Assembly (NCBI RefSeq): GCF_007954425.1
Contig: NZ_CP042345.1
Location: 1,674,001 to 1,738,000 of the forward strand
DNA length: 64,000 bases
Origin: Novosphingobium ginsenosidimutans
GTDB lineage: Bacteria; Pseudomonadota; Alphaproteobacteria; Sphingomonadales; Sphingomonadaceae
Reading direction: 5' to 3'
A program made the position numbers and the translations under genes. Below, piece by piece: positions 16,059 to 24,395 of this stretch. The notes below the pieces were generated by a model. It was given only the letters and a program-made list of their open reading frames with translations, was not told the origin of the DNA and did not search any database. Numbering within the stretch: position 1 is the stretch's first letter; every line of letters starts with the position of its first letter.

Positions 16059-17290
16059 GCGGCTCTCGTGAAGGTAATCGGCAGCCGGGTTACGCCGCGC
16101 AGCAGAATGTTGGGCAATACGGTAATTTCGCCGCCTTCGGGGATCGCGAAGTTGTCGAGCCGCTCGAGCAGCTCGTCAAAGGCGACGAACATTTCCTTGC
16201 GGCTCAGCATGTTACCCACGCACATGTGCGGCCCCTTGCCGAAGGCGATGTGGGTGCGGGCATTGGCGCGTTCGATGTCGAACTTGTCGGGATCGGGGAA
16301 CTTGCTGGGATCGCGGTTGGCAGCGGCATAGCGCAGCTGCAGCGTCGCGCCCTTGGGGATCTTGACCCCGCCCAGTTCGGTATCCTCGCGGACGATCCGC
16401 CACATACCGGCGCTGGGCGTTTCATAGCGCAGCGCTTCCTCGACCAGGTTGGTGATGGTCTTGGGATCGCGGCCCCCGGCGGCCGCCTTGGCCTTGGCCA
16501 TCTGGTCGGGATTGCGGATCAGCTGAAGGAGCCCGCCGGCGATAGTCGAAGTGGTGGTTTCGTTACCGGCGACCATGAACTGCTGCATGATCGAGATGAT
16601 TTCCTCGTCTGTCAGCGGGGTCTCGCCTTCGACCCGGGCCTGGACCAGATCGGTCAGCAGATCGTTGCCGCCATTGGCGCGGCGCTCGTCGATCTTGCCC
16701 TTCATGTAGTGCTGATACTGGACATAGCTGCGCGCGCATTCTAGCTCGCGCTCGCGGTCAACCATCTGGCTGAACCGGTCGACCGCGCAGTCGGACCAGT
16801 ACTTGACCTGCTTGGGATCGTTATCGAGCCCGATCTGCTGCGCGATCATCGCCACAGGCAGGGGAATCGCGAAGGCCTCGACGAATTCGCATTCGCCCTT
16901 GTCGGCGAAGGATTCGATCAGTTCGATCGATTTGGTCCGCATGTCCTGCTCGATCGCGTTCACGCGCGGGGCCGAGAAGGCCAGGTTGACCAGCTTGCGG
17001 TTGCGGGTGTGGATCGGCGCGTCGACCGTCAGCAGGGTGCCCGGGCTGTCATAGCCTTCGGCCAGGATCGCCTCGATCTCGGGATCGACCGACCCCATCA
17101 GCGAGCTGAAATCGTTCGAGAATTCCTGCGTGCGGCCGGTTGCCTCGGAACACAGGTCGTAGCTGTATACCACGTAGGTGTTCATTTCCGGCAGATGCTG
17201 GATCGCGGTCCCGGCTTCGTGCATCGCGCGGTAATGCGCGAAGGGATCGATCAGCGTTTCCTTGGCAAACATGTGCGTCTGCGCGTTCAT
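16055..17290 (-). CDS. Cytochrome P450
   Basis: This soluble bacterial P450 has 411 residues. The heme-binding loop is FGKGPHMCVGN with the thiolate ligand Cys357, the I-helix oxygen-activation motif is AGNETT, and the ExxR motif is in EEALRYETP. It is the first gene of the operon running to 10664 and is 76 bases downstream of the ThuA-like gene at 17367. GGAG stands upstream of the ATG at 17290. It needs a ferredoxin and reductase, absent from the window. In operon context it would hydroxylate a terminal or side-chain carbon before CoA activation and oxidation. Its family resembles CYP enzymes of steroid or terpenoid side chains, by pattern only. Confidence 0.93.
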   Translation of the reverse strand: MNAQTHMFAKETLIDPFAHYRAMHEAGTAIQHLPEMNTYVVYSYDLCSEATGRTQEFSNDFSSLMGSVDPEIEAILAEGYDSPGTLLTVDAPIHTRNRKLVNLAFSAPRVNAIEQDMRTKSIELIESFADKGECEFVEAFAIPLPVAMIAQQIGLDNDPKQVKYWSDCAVDRFSQMVDRERELECARSYVQYQHYMKGKIDERRANGGNDLLTDLVQARVEGETPLTDEEIISIMQQFMVAGNETTTSTIAGGLLQLIRNPDQMAKAKAAAGGRDPKTITNLVEEALRYETPSAGMWRIVREDTELGGVKIPKGATLQLRYAAANRDPSKFPDPDKFDIERANARTHIAFGKGPHMCVGNMLSRKEMFVAFDELLERLDNFAIPEGGEITVLPNILLRGVTRLPITFTRAA

Positions 17291-17366
17291 TCCAGCCTAC
17301 TCCGGTGAGGATTCCTGAGCCTCAACCCTAGTCCGCCCGCGCGAGGGAATGCGATGCTTAGATTTG

Positions 17367-18134
17367 TTAGGAAGCGGCGGTGAATCGCAGGGCATTCGCC
17401 AGAATCTGTCGCACCGCCGGGTTGGCATAAGTCTCGGGCGCGTCGCCGAACTGCAGGTAGACCAGGTTCGCCGCGCCGGCCGGTTTCACCCAGGCGACGC
17501 AATCGTTGCCGGGGGCGTGGTCCCACCCGGCATTGTCGAACATATGCCCGGCCACGGCGGCAGCGGCGGAGTAGAAATTCTCGCGCACGAAGGCGTGCCG
17601 CGCGCGAACCAGCGGCTGGATGGAATCGGCAAAGACCTCGGCCAGATAGACCTCGTCAGTCACCGGGAAGGTCTTTGGCAGGCCCGCAGTGACCGGATGA
17701 TCAAGAACCACCTCGGCGGTGTAAGCCACCTCGTGGCGATAGCCCGAATCCGGCTTCTCCTGTCCGCGCACCTTGCCCGGCTGGTAGAGGAACCGGCCGC
17801 CGATCAGCTCGGCCCATTCTGGCCATTCGGCCCAGCCTGCGATTGCATGGTGCAACGCCACCGCGCCTTTGCCCGCGGCAAAGCGGTCCATAATCGCGCG
17901 GCGGAAGGCCTCGCTGGGCGGCCGGGTTTCCACCTTGCCGTCGGCAAAGGTGTAACCCGGCATGTCATAGAACAGCAGGCCGTCCGCCTCGGCCGCGCGG
18001 CCTTCACCCACCAGCCGTTCCGCTTCGGGATGCAGCAGGTGGGTGACGCGCCAGCCGTCGAGGCTGCCCAGCAGCTCGGCAAAGGCCGGCTCGTCATAGG
18101 GGTGGCCCCCTGAGAGGACGAGCAGGTCCTGCAT
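17367..18134 (-). CDS. ThuA-like domain protein
   Basis: This 255-residue ThuA-family protein begins MQDLLVLSGGHPYDEPAF. It contains LLFYDMPGYTF, the GKGAVALHHAIAGW elbow region and NLVYLQFGDAPETYANP at the C terminus, a typical ThuA ending. It overlaps the upstream MDR gene by one base (TGATG). It is only distantly similar to the ThuA-like protein at 11885-12640. The function is unknown. Repeated association with oxygenase and reductase genes here argues against sugar metabolism. Confidence 0.85.
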   Translation of the reverse strand: MQDLLVLSGGHPYDEPAFAELLGSLDGWRVTHLLHPEAERLVGEGRAAEADGLLFYDMPGYTFADGKVETRPPSEAFRRAIMDRFAAGKGAVALHHAIAGWAEWPEWAELIGGRFLYQPGKVRGQEKPDSGYRHEVAYTAEVVLDHPVTAGLPKTFPVTDEVYLAEVFADSIQPLVRARHAFVRENFYSAAAAVAGHMFDNAGWDHAPGNDCVAWVKPAGAANLVYLQFGDAPETYANPAVRQILANALRFTAAS

Positions 18135-19144
18135 CAGATCTTCAGGATCATCTTGCCCTGGTTGGACCCGCTGAACAGCCGCATGAAGGCGGAATAGGCG
18201 TTCTCGATCCCTTCATCGACATGCTCGTCGATGTTGATCCTGCCCTGCGCCGCCCATTCGCCCATCTTCGCTGCACCCTCGCCAAAGCGGGCGACATAGT
18301 CCGCCACCAGCAGACCGCGGATCGAGGCGCGCTTGACGATCAGGCGCCACAGGTTGCGCGCGCCGACCGGCTCCTCGCTGTTGTACTCGCTGATCAGGCC
18401 GCACAGCCCAACGCGGGCGTTCATGGCAAGGTTGGCGAGGCCGGCATCAAGGATGATCCCGCCGACATTCTCGAAGATCACGTCGACGCCGTTCGGGGCG
18501 GCGGCGGCGATCTCGGCAGTCAGCGCCGCCTCGTCCTTGCCGCGATAGTCGATCGCCACATCGAAGCCGTAACGCTCGGTCAGGCGCTTGCACTTCTCCG
18601 CGCCGCCGGCGATGCCGATGGTCTTGCAGCCATGGATCTTGGCCAGCTGGCCGACAATCGAGCCGACCGCCCCAGCCGCGCCGCTGACCAGCACGGTATC
18701 GCCGGGCTTGGGTTCGCAAACCTCGAACAGGCCAAAATAGGCCGTCATGCCTACGGCGCCGAACAGCGAGAGGTAGTTGGTGACGCTGGGCACCAGGCCC
18801 GGGTCAATCGGCTGGGTAAAGCCGCCAACCGTTCCGACCGAATAGTCTTCGATCCCGTTCAGGCCCATCACCCATTGGCCAGGCGCAAAGCCTTCGGCCC
18901 TGCTCGCCTCGACCACGCCGATCGTGCTGGCGCGGACCGGGGCGCCGAGCGGGATCGGCGGCATGTAGCTATCGGCATCGTCCATCCACCCGCGCATCGC
19001 CGGATCGAGCGAGGCGTAGTGGTTGCGAATCAGGAACTGCCCCTCGGCTAGCTCGGGCAGGGGCTCGGTGACGAGTTCGAAATCCTCGGGCACCGGCTCA
19101 CCCTGCGGGCGGCGCCACAGCAGGAAACGTCGATTTACGGTCAT
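18134..19144 (-). CDS. Zinc-independent MDR enone reductase (NADP-dependent, COG2130 type)
   Basis: This 336-residue protein resembles leukotriene-B4-12-hydroxydehydrogenase/prostaglandin reductase and phenylpropenal double-bond reductases, which reduce C=C next to a carbonyl with NADPH. The opening FLLWRRPQGEP, SLDPAMRGWMDD, the VSGAAGAVGS dinucleotide loop, GIAGGAEKC and DVIFENVGG are family landmarks; no zinc ligands are present. It lies 21 bases after the molybdopterin oxidoreductase gene and overlaps the ThuA-like gene. Four such MDRs occur in the island. Confidence 0.92.
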   Translation of the reverse strand: MTVNRRFLLWRRPQGEPVPEDFELVTEPLPELAEGQFLIRNHYASLDPAMRGWMDDADSYMPPIPLGAPVRASTIGVVEASRAEGFAPGQWVMGLNGIEDYSVGTVGGFTQPIDPGLVPSVTNYLSLFGAVGMTAYFGLFEVCEPKPGDTVLVSGAAGAVGSIVGQLAKIHGCKTIGIAGGAEKCKRLTERYGFDVAIDYRGKDEAALTAEIAAAAPNGVDVIFENVGGIILDAGLANLAMNARVGLCGLISEYNSEEPVGARNLWRLIVKRASIRGLLVADYVARFGEGAAKMGEWAAQGRINIDEHVDEGIENAYSAFMRLFSGSNQGKMILKI

Positions 19145-19165
19145 GAAAAGTCCTCTGTCTGAAAC

Positions 19166-21310
19166 TCAGGCCGGGGCGATCCGCACCGGAATCGCACTTT
19201 GCAGCGCCTGCCCGGTGATCGGATCGAAGTCCACCTCGTCGCTGGTCAGGCGGTTGGTCGAACCGCCCATTTCGCGCACGTTGTGCTTGCCGGCCTCGCT
19301 ATCGCCAAAGGCGTGGGCCATCGAGATCAGCCCGCGCCGCACGCGGTCGCTGGCTTCGACCACACCGTGGATCGAGGCATGGGCCGAGGAAATCTCGATG
19401 ATGTCGCCGTCTTTCAGACCGCGCGCGGCCATATCCTCGGGGTGGATATAGGCCGGGTTGGTGGTGACCTTCATCCCCAGGTTCTTGAGCGGCTGGCCGA
19501 TCGAGTTGAAGCGGTGCTTCGAGCGGCGCGAAATCAGGCGGAAATCGAACCCGGCGGCGCGGGCCGCATCGGCGCTGTACTTCTCCAGCTGGTGCGGCAT
19601 GTCCCCGGCGGTCAGGTTGAAGCGGTTCTGGGCCGAAGGCTCGCCGGCTTCGACCAGCGGGTGCAGCTCGTCATAGATCACCGCCGCGCCGCCGGCCTTC
19701 TGCACGTCCTGGCGAACCTTGCTCGGCGGCACCAGGCAGCCGGCGGCCATCAGGTCGAGGAACACTTCCTTCGGCGGCGGTGCATCGCCGTCCATCGGCA
19801 GCGGCCCGCCCATCAGCTGCATCTGGATGCCCAGATGCTTGGCCAGGTGCCAGAACATCTCGTACTCGTCGATCACATCGCCTGGCGCCTCGGCCACGGC
19901 CTCGGTGTAACGGGCATAGGCGCGCTCGTGCCACCATTCGGACAGGTTGGAGATATCCTCGCGCTCAAGGCACTGCTTGGGGGCCAGGACCACGTCGGCG
20001 CGCTTGGCGCTGGCGCTCATCCACGGATCGACCTGAACGAACAGCTCCAGATCATCGAGCGCTCGGCGCATCTTGAGCTGGTTGGGGAAGCCGACTTCGG
20101 GATTGCCGCCGACCGAGATCAGCGCGCGAATCTGGCCGGGCCCTGGCGTCAGAATCTCATCCGCCATGACGTTGCAGGGCATTTCGACGCCCAGCTGGCC
20201 GAGGCCACGGAAGCGACTCTTGGCCATGCCGGGGGCACCGTACATCGGCACCGGATCGGCCACCTGGGCGCGGGTGCTGCCGCGCGGCGAGGTGAAGACG
20301 CGCGGCGCGCCTGACTTTTCGCCCTCCTGCTTGAAGCGCGCACAGATCGTGTTGAGGCAGGTGGCGAGGTATTCGGTCAGGGTGCCGTTCCCGGCCATTT
20401 CCGGCCCGGTGCCGGTCACGGCGCAGCCCTTGGTCCCGCCGGCGAACATCCGCGCGGCGCGAACCAGTTCGTCCTTTTCAACCCCGGCGCGTTCGGCTGC
20501 GACTTCGGGCGGGAACAGCGCGACGGCGGCCTTCAGTTCCTCGAACCCGTCAACGTGAGCGGCAACGAAATTGCGATCATAAAGCTCTTCGTTGATGATT
20601 ACGTTGAGCATGCCGGCCAGCAGCGCCGGGTCCTCACCCGGCTTTACTGGCAGATAGATGTCGGCCAGCAAGCCCACTTCGGCCAGGCGCGGATCGGCGA
20701 CGATCAGCTTGAGGCCTTCCTTCTTGCGGTCACGAATCCGCTTCGACGGGCTGAACGGCGGCACGCCGCCAACCGGCGCATAGTGCGAGACGATCGGATT
20801 ATTGCCGATGAACAGCGCCACGTCGGCCTCGGAGAAGTTGTTCACCCCGCCTTCCCACTTGCCATAGCGGGCTGTGGTGAAAACCTTGGCCGGCTGATCG
20901 AGCGTGACCGAGGTGAAGAAGTGCTTCGAGCCCACGGCCTGGGCAAAGCTGTAGGAAGCGGCCCAGGCGGCGCTGTTCTGGAACCCGCCCGAGCCCATGA
21001 ACACGGCGACGCTGTCCGGCCCGTACTGGTCGATGATCCGGCGCAGCTCACTTGCCACATGGGCCAGCGCCTGCGGCATCGGGGTTTCATGAAACTCGCC
21101 ATCATCGCCGCGCACCAGCGAATGGTGCAGGCGGTGCGCTGCGTTGTGCGAATCCGGCAGCTCGCGGCCCTTCATGCAGGAATAGCCGCCATATTCCGGA
21201 TCATCCGGATCGCCGCGCACGGCCTTCACCTTGCCGTCCTCGACATCGACGAGCATGGCGCAGTTGGCGTGGCAGAAACGGCAGAACGTCTTGTGGGTAG
21301 CGACGGTCAT
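19166..21310 (-). CDS. Molybdopterin oxidoreductase, cytoplasmic, with [4Fe-4S] cluster
   Basis: This 714-residue member of the DMSO-reductase superfamily has the N-terminal cluster motif Cys10-x2-Cys13-x3-Cys17-x27-Cys45, several molybdopterin-binding regions (for example FIGNNPIVSHY and LISVGGNPEVG) and a C-terminal molydopterin-dinucleotide-binding beta barrel (HPEDMAARGLKDGDII). There is no Tat or Sec signal, so it should act in the cytoplasm. I could not identify a Cys or Sec ligand to molybdenum by eye; the region SVTLDQPAKVF suggests a different ligand such as Asp. No electron-transfer or membrane subunit is encoded nearby. It heads an operon with an MDR and a ThuA-like gene. A role in hydroxylating or reducing a pathway intermediate is inference. 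Confidence 0.9.
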   Translation of the reverse strand: MTVATHKTFCRFCHANCAMLVDVEDGKVKAVRGDPDDPEYGGYSCMKGRELPDSHNAAHRLHHSLVRGDDGEFHETPMPQALAHVASELRRIIDQYGPDSVAVFMGSGGFQNSAAWAASYSFAQAVGSKHFFTSVTLDQPAKVFTTARYGKWEGGVNNFSEADVALFIGNNPIVSHYAPVGGVPPFSPSKRIRDRKKEGLKLIVADPRLAEVGLLADIYLPVKPGEDPALLAGMLNVIINEELYDRNFVAAHVDGFEELKAAVALFPPEVAAERAGVEKDELVRAARMFAGGTKGCAVTGTGPEMAGNGTLTEYLATCLNTICARFKQEGEKSGAPRVFTSPRGSTRAQVADPVPMYGAPGMAKSRFRGLGQLGVEMPCNVMADEILTPGPGQIRALISVGGNPEVGFPNQLKMRRALDDLELFVQVDPWMSASAKRADVVLAPKQCLEREDISNLSEWWHERAYARYTEAVAEAPGDVIDEYEMFWHLAKHLGIQMQLMGGPLPMDGDAPPPKEVFLDLMAAGCLVPPSKVRQDVQKAGGAAVIYDELHPLVEAGEPSAQNRFNLTAGDMPHQLEKYSADAARAAGFDFRLISRRSKHRFNSIGQPLKNLGMKVTTNPAYIHPEDMAARGLKDGDIIEISSAHASIHGVVEASDRVRRGLISMAHAFGDSEAGKHNVREMGGSTNRLTSDEVDFDPITGQALQSAIPVRIAPA

Positions 21311-21455
21311 CGCGGTGCTCCGGCAAATATCCCATCCAATGCCGCCTTTATGCGGCCTAGGCCGGAAATCTGCGCCGGTTACTTTTGCTAGCTGAAGCGG
21401 CCCGCCGCTTGCGGCACTAGGCCGCTCGGATGGACCCTTTCTGGAGCCACAACCG

Positions 21456-22910
21456 ATGGCAGTAGCTTTCTTCGATCACCCGTTCCTCAAAGGCCACCAC
21501 GCACCGCAGCGGTTCGAGGCCGATGCGCCTGACCTGATCATCCACGGCGAGCTGCCGCAGGATCTGGCTGGCGTCTTCGTGCGCAACGGGCCTGAGCCGC
21601 TCCATCCCCCGCGTGAGGGCGACTATCACTGGTTTGATGGTGATGGCATGGTCTATGCCTTCCAGATCGAGGACGGCCGCGTTTCGATGCGCAACCGCTG
21701 GGTCCGGACCGAGAAGTTCGAGCTGGAGAAAGCAGCAGGCAAGCGCTTGTTCGGCGTGTTCGGCAACCCGATGACCGCCGATCCCTCGGTCCAGGGCAAG
21801 CGCTATAACACCGCCAACACCAATGTGATCATCCACGCCGGTAAGCTGCTGGCGCTGATGGAAGGCGCCCCGGCGGTCGAGCTCGATCCGCGCAGCCTCG
21901 ATACCCTGGGCGAGCATGACTACGGCGGCACGATCACCACCACTTTCAGCGCGCACCCCAAGGTCGATCACTTCACCGGTGAGCTGATCAACATCGGCGC
22001 TTCGATCAACGGGCCGATGGGCGAACCGGAAATCCGCTATGACGTGATCGGTCCCGATGGTTCGGTCCGCAAGGCCGAGCGGATCAAGGTGCCGCACCAT
22101 GCGCTGATCCACACCTTCTTCGTGACGCAAAACTGGGTGGTCTTCCCGATCATCCCGATCGACAGCGATCTTTCGCGCTATATGTCGGGCGGGCCGATGA
22201 CCGCCTGGGTCGATGGCCGCCCGACCAAGCTGGCGATCATGCCGCGCAATGGCACGGCCGAGGATGTGCGCTGGTTCGAATACGATCCGCGTCACATGTT
22301 CCACGAATGCAACGTCTGGGAGGACGAGCAGGGCCGGATCGTCGCCGATGTTGCCGCGGCCAATGGCACGGCGCTGTTCCCCAACCAGGACGGGGTGCGC
22401 CGCACCCATGCCGAAACGCTGCAAAGCCTGCGCCGCTGGATCATCGATCCCAAGGCCAACACCGCCTGGATCAAGGAAGAGGTGCTGAACGAGCGCGATA
22501 TCCAGTTCCCCCGGCCCGACGACCGGCTGATGACCCGCGCCTCGCGCCAGGCCTTCGGCAATATCAACCTCAAGTCGCGCGATGGCCGGGCTGACGGGAT
22601 GGACGCCGTCCTCAGGTTCGACACGGTGACCGGGGCCGAGGACATCTACCACTTCGGCGAGGGCGCTTCGGCCGGCGAGCTGATCTTCGCGCCGAAGCTC
22701 GGCGGCACGGAAGAGGCGGATGGCTATGCCATGACCCTGGTCCACCGCGCCAACGAGCCGGGCAGCGAACTTGCGATCTTCGATGCCAAGAATATCGCCG
22801 CTGGGCCGCTCTGCACGGTCGAGATTCCGTTCCGCGTGCCTTCGGGCTTCCACTGCAATTTCTACGCCGCCGACAGCGCGCTTTATCGCGGCGCCTATGG
22901 CGCTGCCTGA
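21456..22910 (+). CDS. Carotenoid-cleavage/lignostilbene-type dioxygenase
   Basis: This 484-residue non-heme iron dioxygenase cleaves a C=C bond oxidatively to two carbonyls. The four iron-binding histidines of the seven-bladed propeller are recognisable as His167 (HPKVDHF), His219 (ALIHTFFVT), His283 (MFHECNVW) and His466 (GFHCNFY). The start at 21456 follows CTGGAG. Bacterial members act on stilbenes, isoeugenol-like phenylpropenes or apocarotenoids. Residues that grip the 4-hydroxyl in lignostilbene dioxygenases (Tyr101 and Lys134 in NOV1 numbering) appear replaced, by my hand alignment, by Phe102 and Met135. It is followed after 15 bases by an MDR reductase in the same operon. Confidence 0.92.
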   Translation: MAVAFFDHPFLKGHHAPQRFEADAPDLIIHGELPQDLAGVFVRNGPEPLHPPREGDYHWFDGDGMVYAFQIEDGRVSMRNRWVRTEKFELEKAAGKRLFGVFGNPMTADPSVQGKRYNTANTNVIIHAGKLLALMEGAPAVELDPRSLDTLGEHDYGGTITTTFSAHPKVDHFTGELINIGASINGPMGEPEIRYDVIGPDGSVRKAERIKVPHHALIHTFFVTQNWVVFPIIPIDSDLSRYMSGGPMTAWVDGRPTKLAIMPRNGTAEDVRWFEYDPRHMFHECNVWEDEQGRIVADVAAANGTALFPNQDGVRRTHAETLQSLRRWIIDPKANTAWIKEEVLNERDIQFPRPDDRLMTRASRQAFGNINLKSRDGRADGMDAVLRFDTVTGAEDIYHFGEGASAGELIFAPKLGGTEEADGYAMTLVHRANEPGSELAIFDAKNIAAGPLCTVEIPFRVPSGFHCNFYAADSALYRGAYGAA

Positions 22911-22925
22911 TCAGGAGTAACCCAG

Positions 22926-23927
22926 ATGCCCACTACCGCTCGCCAATGGCTGCTGAATGGCCACCCCCGTGGTCGCGGGATCGAAGACAGCGATTTCAAG
23001 TTCGCCGAAGTCCAGCTGGCCGATCCCGGTCCCGGCGAGATGCTGTTCAAGACCCGCTACCTGGGCTTTGACCCGGCGCAGAAGGGCTGGATGGAAAACA
23101 TCGCCGACTATGTCGCGCCGATGGCGATCGGCGAGGTGATGCGCGGCAGTGTGATCGCCGAGGTTCTGGCCAGCAATGGCGGCCGGTTCGCCGTCGGCGA
23201 CATGGTCTTCGGTTCAGTTGGCTGGACCGATCACTTTGTGTCGAACGGCGAAGGGCTGTCGAAGGTCGAAACCGATCTGCCGCCGACGGCTGTACTCTCG
23301 GTCCTCGGCACCACGGGCGTCACAGCCTATTGCGGCTTGTTCAAGGTCGGCAAGCCGGTGGCGGGGGATACCGTGCTGGTTTCTGGCGCGGCCGGGGCGA
23401 CTGGGTCGATCGTCGGCCAGCTCGCCAAGATCGCCGGCTGCCGCGTCGTCGGGATCGCAGGGGGCAAGGACAAGTGTGAATGGTTGGTCCGCGAGGCCGG
23501 CTATGACGCGGCGATCGACTACAAGGCGGGGTCAGTCCGTGACCAGATCAAGGAGCACTGCCCGCGCGGGGTGGACGTGATCTTTGACAACGTCGGCGGC
23601 TCGATCCTTAACGACATGCTCAGCCAGATCGCCACCGGCGCGCGCGTAGTGATCTGCGGCGGAATCAGCCGGTACGAGACCGGCACGCTACCCGCCGGCC
23701 CGCAGAACTACTTCAACCTGGTGTTCCGCCGCGGGACCATGGCCGGCTTCATCGTGCTTGACTGGGCAGCCGAGTTCCCGGCGATCCGCAAGCGGCTGGA
23801 AGGCTTCGTCAAGGAAGGCAAGCTGGCCTACCAGGAAGACGTGCAGCACGGGTTCGAAAATGCGCCCGACACGCTGAAGCGCCTGTTCGTAGGTGCCAAC
23901 CGCGGCAAGCAGCTACTGCAGCTGTAA
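22926..23927 (+). CDS. Zinc-independent MDR enone reductase (NADP-dependent, COG2130 type)
   Basis: This 333-residue protein is a paralogue of the MDRs at 18134, 37342 and 40808. Landmarks are FDPAQKGWMENI, the VSGAAGATGS nucleotide loop, GIAGGKDKC, DVIFDNVGGS and a final VGANRGKQLLQL. It probably reduces an alpha,beta-unsaturated carbonyl. It is coupled to the dioxygenase gene upstream (AGGAG before the ATG), so it may act on the aldehyde or ketone released by the cleavage. The gene ends 20 bases before the palindromic repeat. Confidence 0.92.
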   Translation: MPTTARQWLLNGHPRGRGIEDSDFKFAEVQLADPGPGEMLFKTRYLGFDPAQKGWMENIADYVAPMAIGEVMRGSVIAEVLASNGGRFAVGDMVFGSVGWTDHFVSNGEGLSKVETDLPPTAVLSVLGTTGVTAYCGLFKVGKPVAGDTVLVSGAAGATGSIVGQLAKIAGCRVVGIAGGKDKCEWLVREAGYDAAIDYKAGSVRDQIKEHCPRGVDVIFDNVGGSILNDMLSQIATGARVVICGGISRYETGTLPAGPQNYFNLVFRRGTMAGFIVLDWAAEFPAIRKRLEGFVKEGKLAYQEDVQHGFENAPDTLKRLFVGANRGKQLLQL

Positions 23928-23947
23928 AAGCTACAGCACCAAAGCGC

Positions 23948-24031
23948 GTCACCCCGGACTCGATCCGGGGTCCCGCTATCTTCTTCCTTGGTTGCTGGAA
24001 AAGAGGGACCCCGGATCAAGTCCGGGGTGAC
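23948..24031. repeat. Nested palindromic repeat, copy 1 (probable bidirectional terminator)
   Basis: Two 27-base arms at 23948-23974 and 24005-24031 are inverted copies of each other with one mismatch, separated by 30 bases. Each arm is itself nearly palindromic around CCCCGGA..TCCGGGG, so it can fold in two ways. It lies between the converging ends of the MDR gene (23927) and the ABM-like gene (24054). A second, more diverged copy is at 52901-52984, also between converging genes. A role in stopping transcription from both sides is likely. Confidence 0.85.
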
Positions 24032-24053
24032 GTGTTTGGATTAGAGCTGGTTC

Positions 24054-24395
24054 TTACCCGAACTTCTCGGTCGGTTTGCCGTCATCGCCATAGACTGGGC
24101 CTTCGGCATCGACGCGGTACTTGCGGCTGACCGCGCCGATCAGGCCCGACTGGCCGATGTGGCCCAGCATCCCGGCATATTGCGGCCCGGCGAAATGCGC
24201 GGCGAGCGATTCTTCGCTTTCCCATTCCTCGAAGACGTTGACACGGCTCGGGTTGTTGAGGTCGGCGCTCCAGTCATAGTGGATGCAGCCGGGCTGGCTC
24301 AGCGCGCCGTCGATCCACGGCTGGGCGGTGCGCAGCGCTTCGTCGCGCTTGGCGGGGTCCAGGTCGATCTGGGCGGAAATGACGATCTTGGCCAT
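24054..24395 (-). CDS. Antibiotic-biosynthesis-monooxygenase-fold protein (ABM, dimeric alpha/beta barrel)
   Basis: This 113-residue protein has the ferredoxin-like dimeric barrel pattern: MAKIVISAQIDLDPAKRD, a helix with QPGCIHYDW, then VFEEWESEESLAAHFAG. ABM-fold proteins include cofactor-free monooxygenases for quinol-type compounds and also simple binding proteins. Its start codon overlaps the stop of the SnoaL-like gene (TGATG), so the two are co-translated. A similar pair in the opposite gene order is at 32867-33777. Confidence 0.82.
   Translation of the reverse strand: MAKIVISAQIDLDPAKRDEALRTAQPWIDGALSQPGCIHYDWSADLNNPSRVNVFEEWESEESLAAHFAGPQYAGMLGHIGQSGLIGAVSRKYRVDAEGPVYGDDGKPTEKFG

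Noticed and set aside
11885..18134. Trehalose utilisation genes
   Set aside because: ThuA-like folds are present, but there are no trehalose transport or hydrolysis genes and the neighbours are acyl-CoA and oxygenase genes.
21417..22853. 478-codon open frame antisense to the dioxygenase
   Set aside because: Shadow of the carotenoid-cleavage-type gene, which has all four iron histidines.
23948..24031. CRISPR array or IS-end remnant
   Set aside because: There is one inverted pair, not direct repeats with spacers, and no transposase or target-site duplication is visible.
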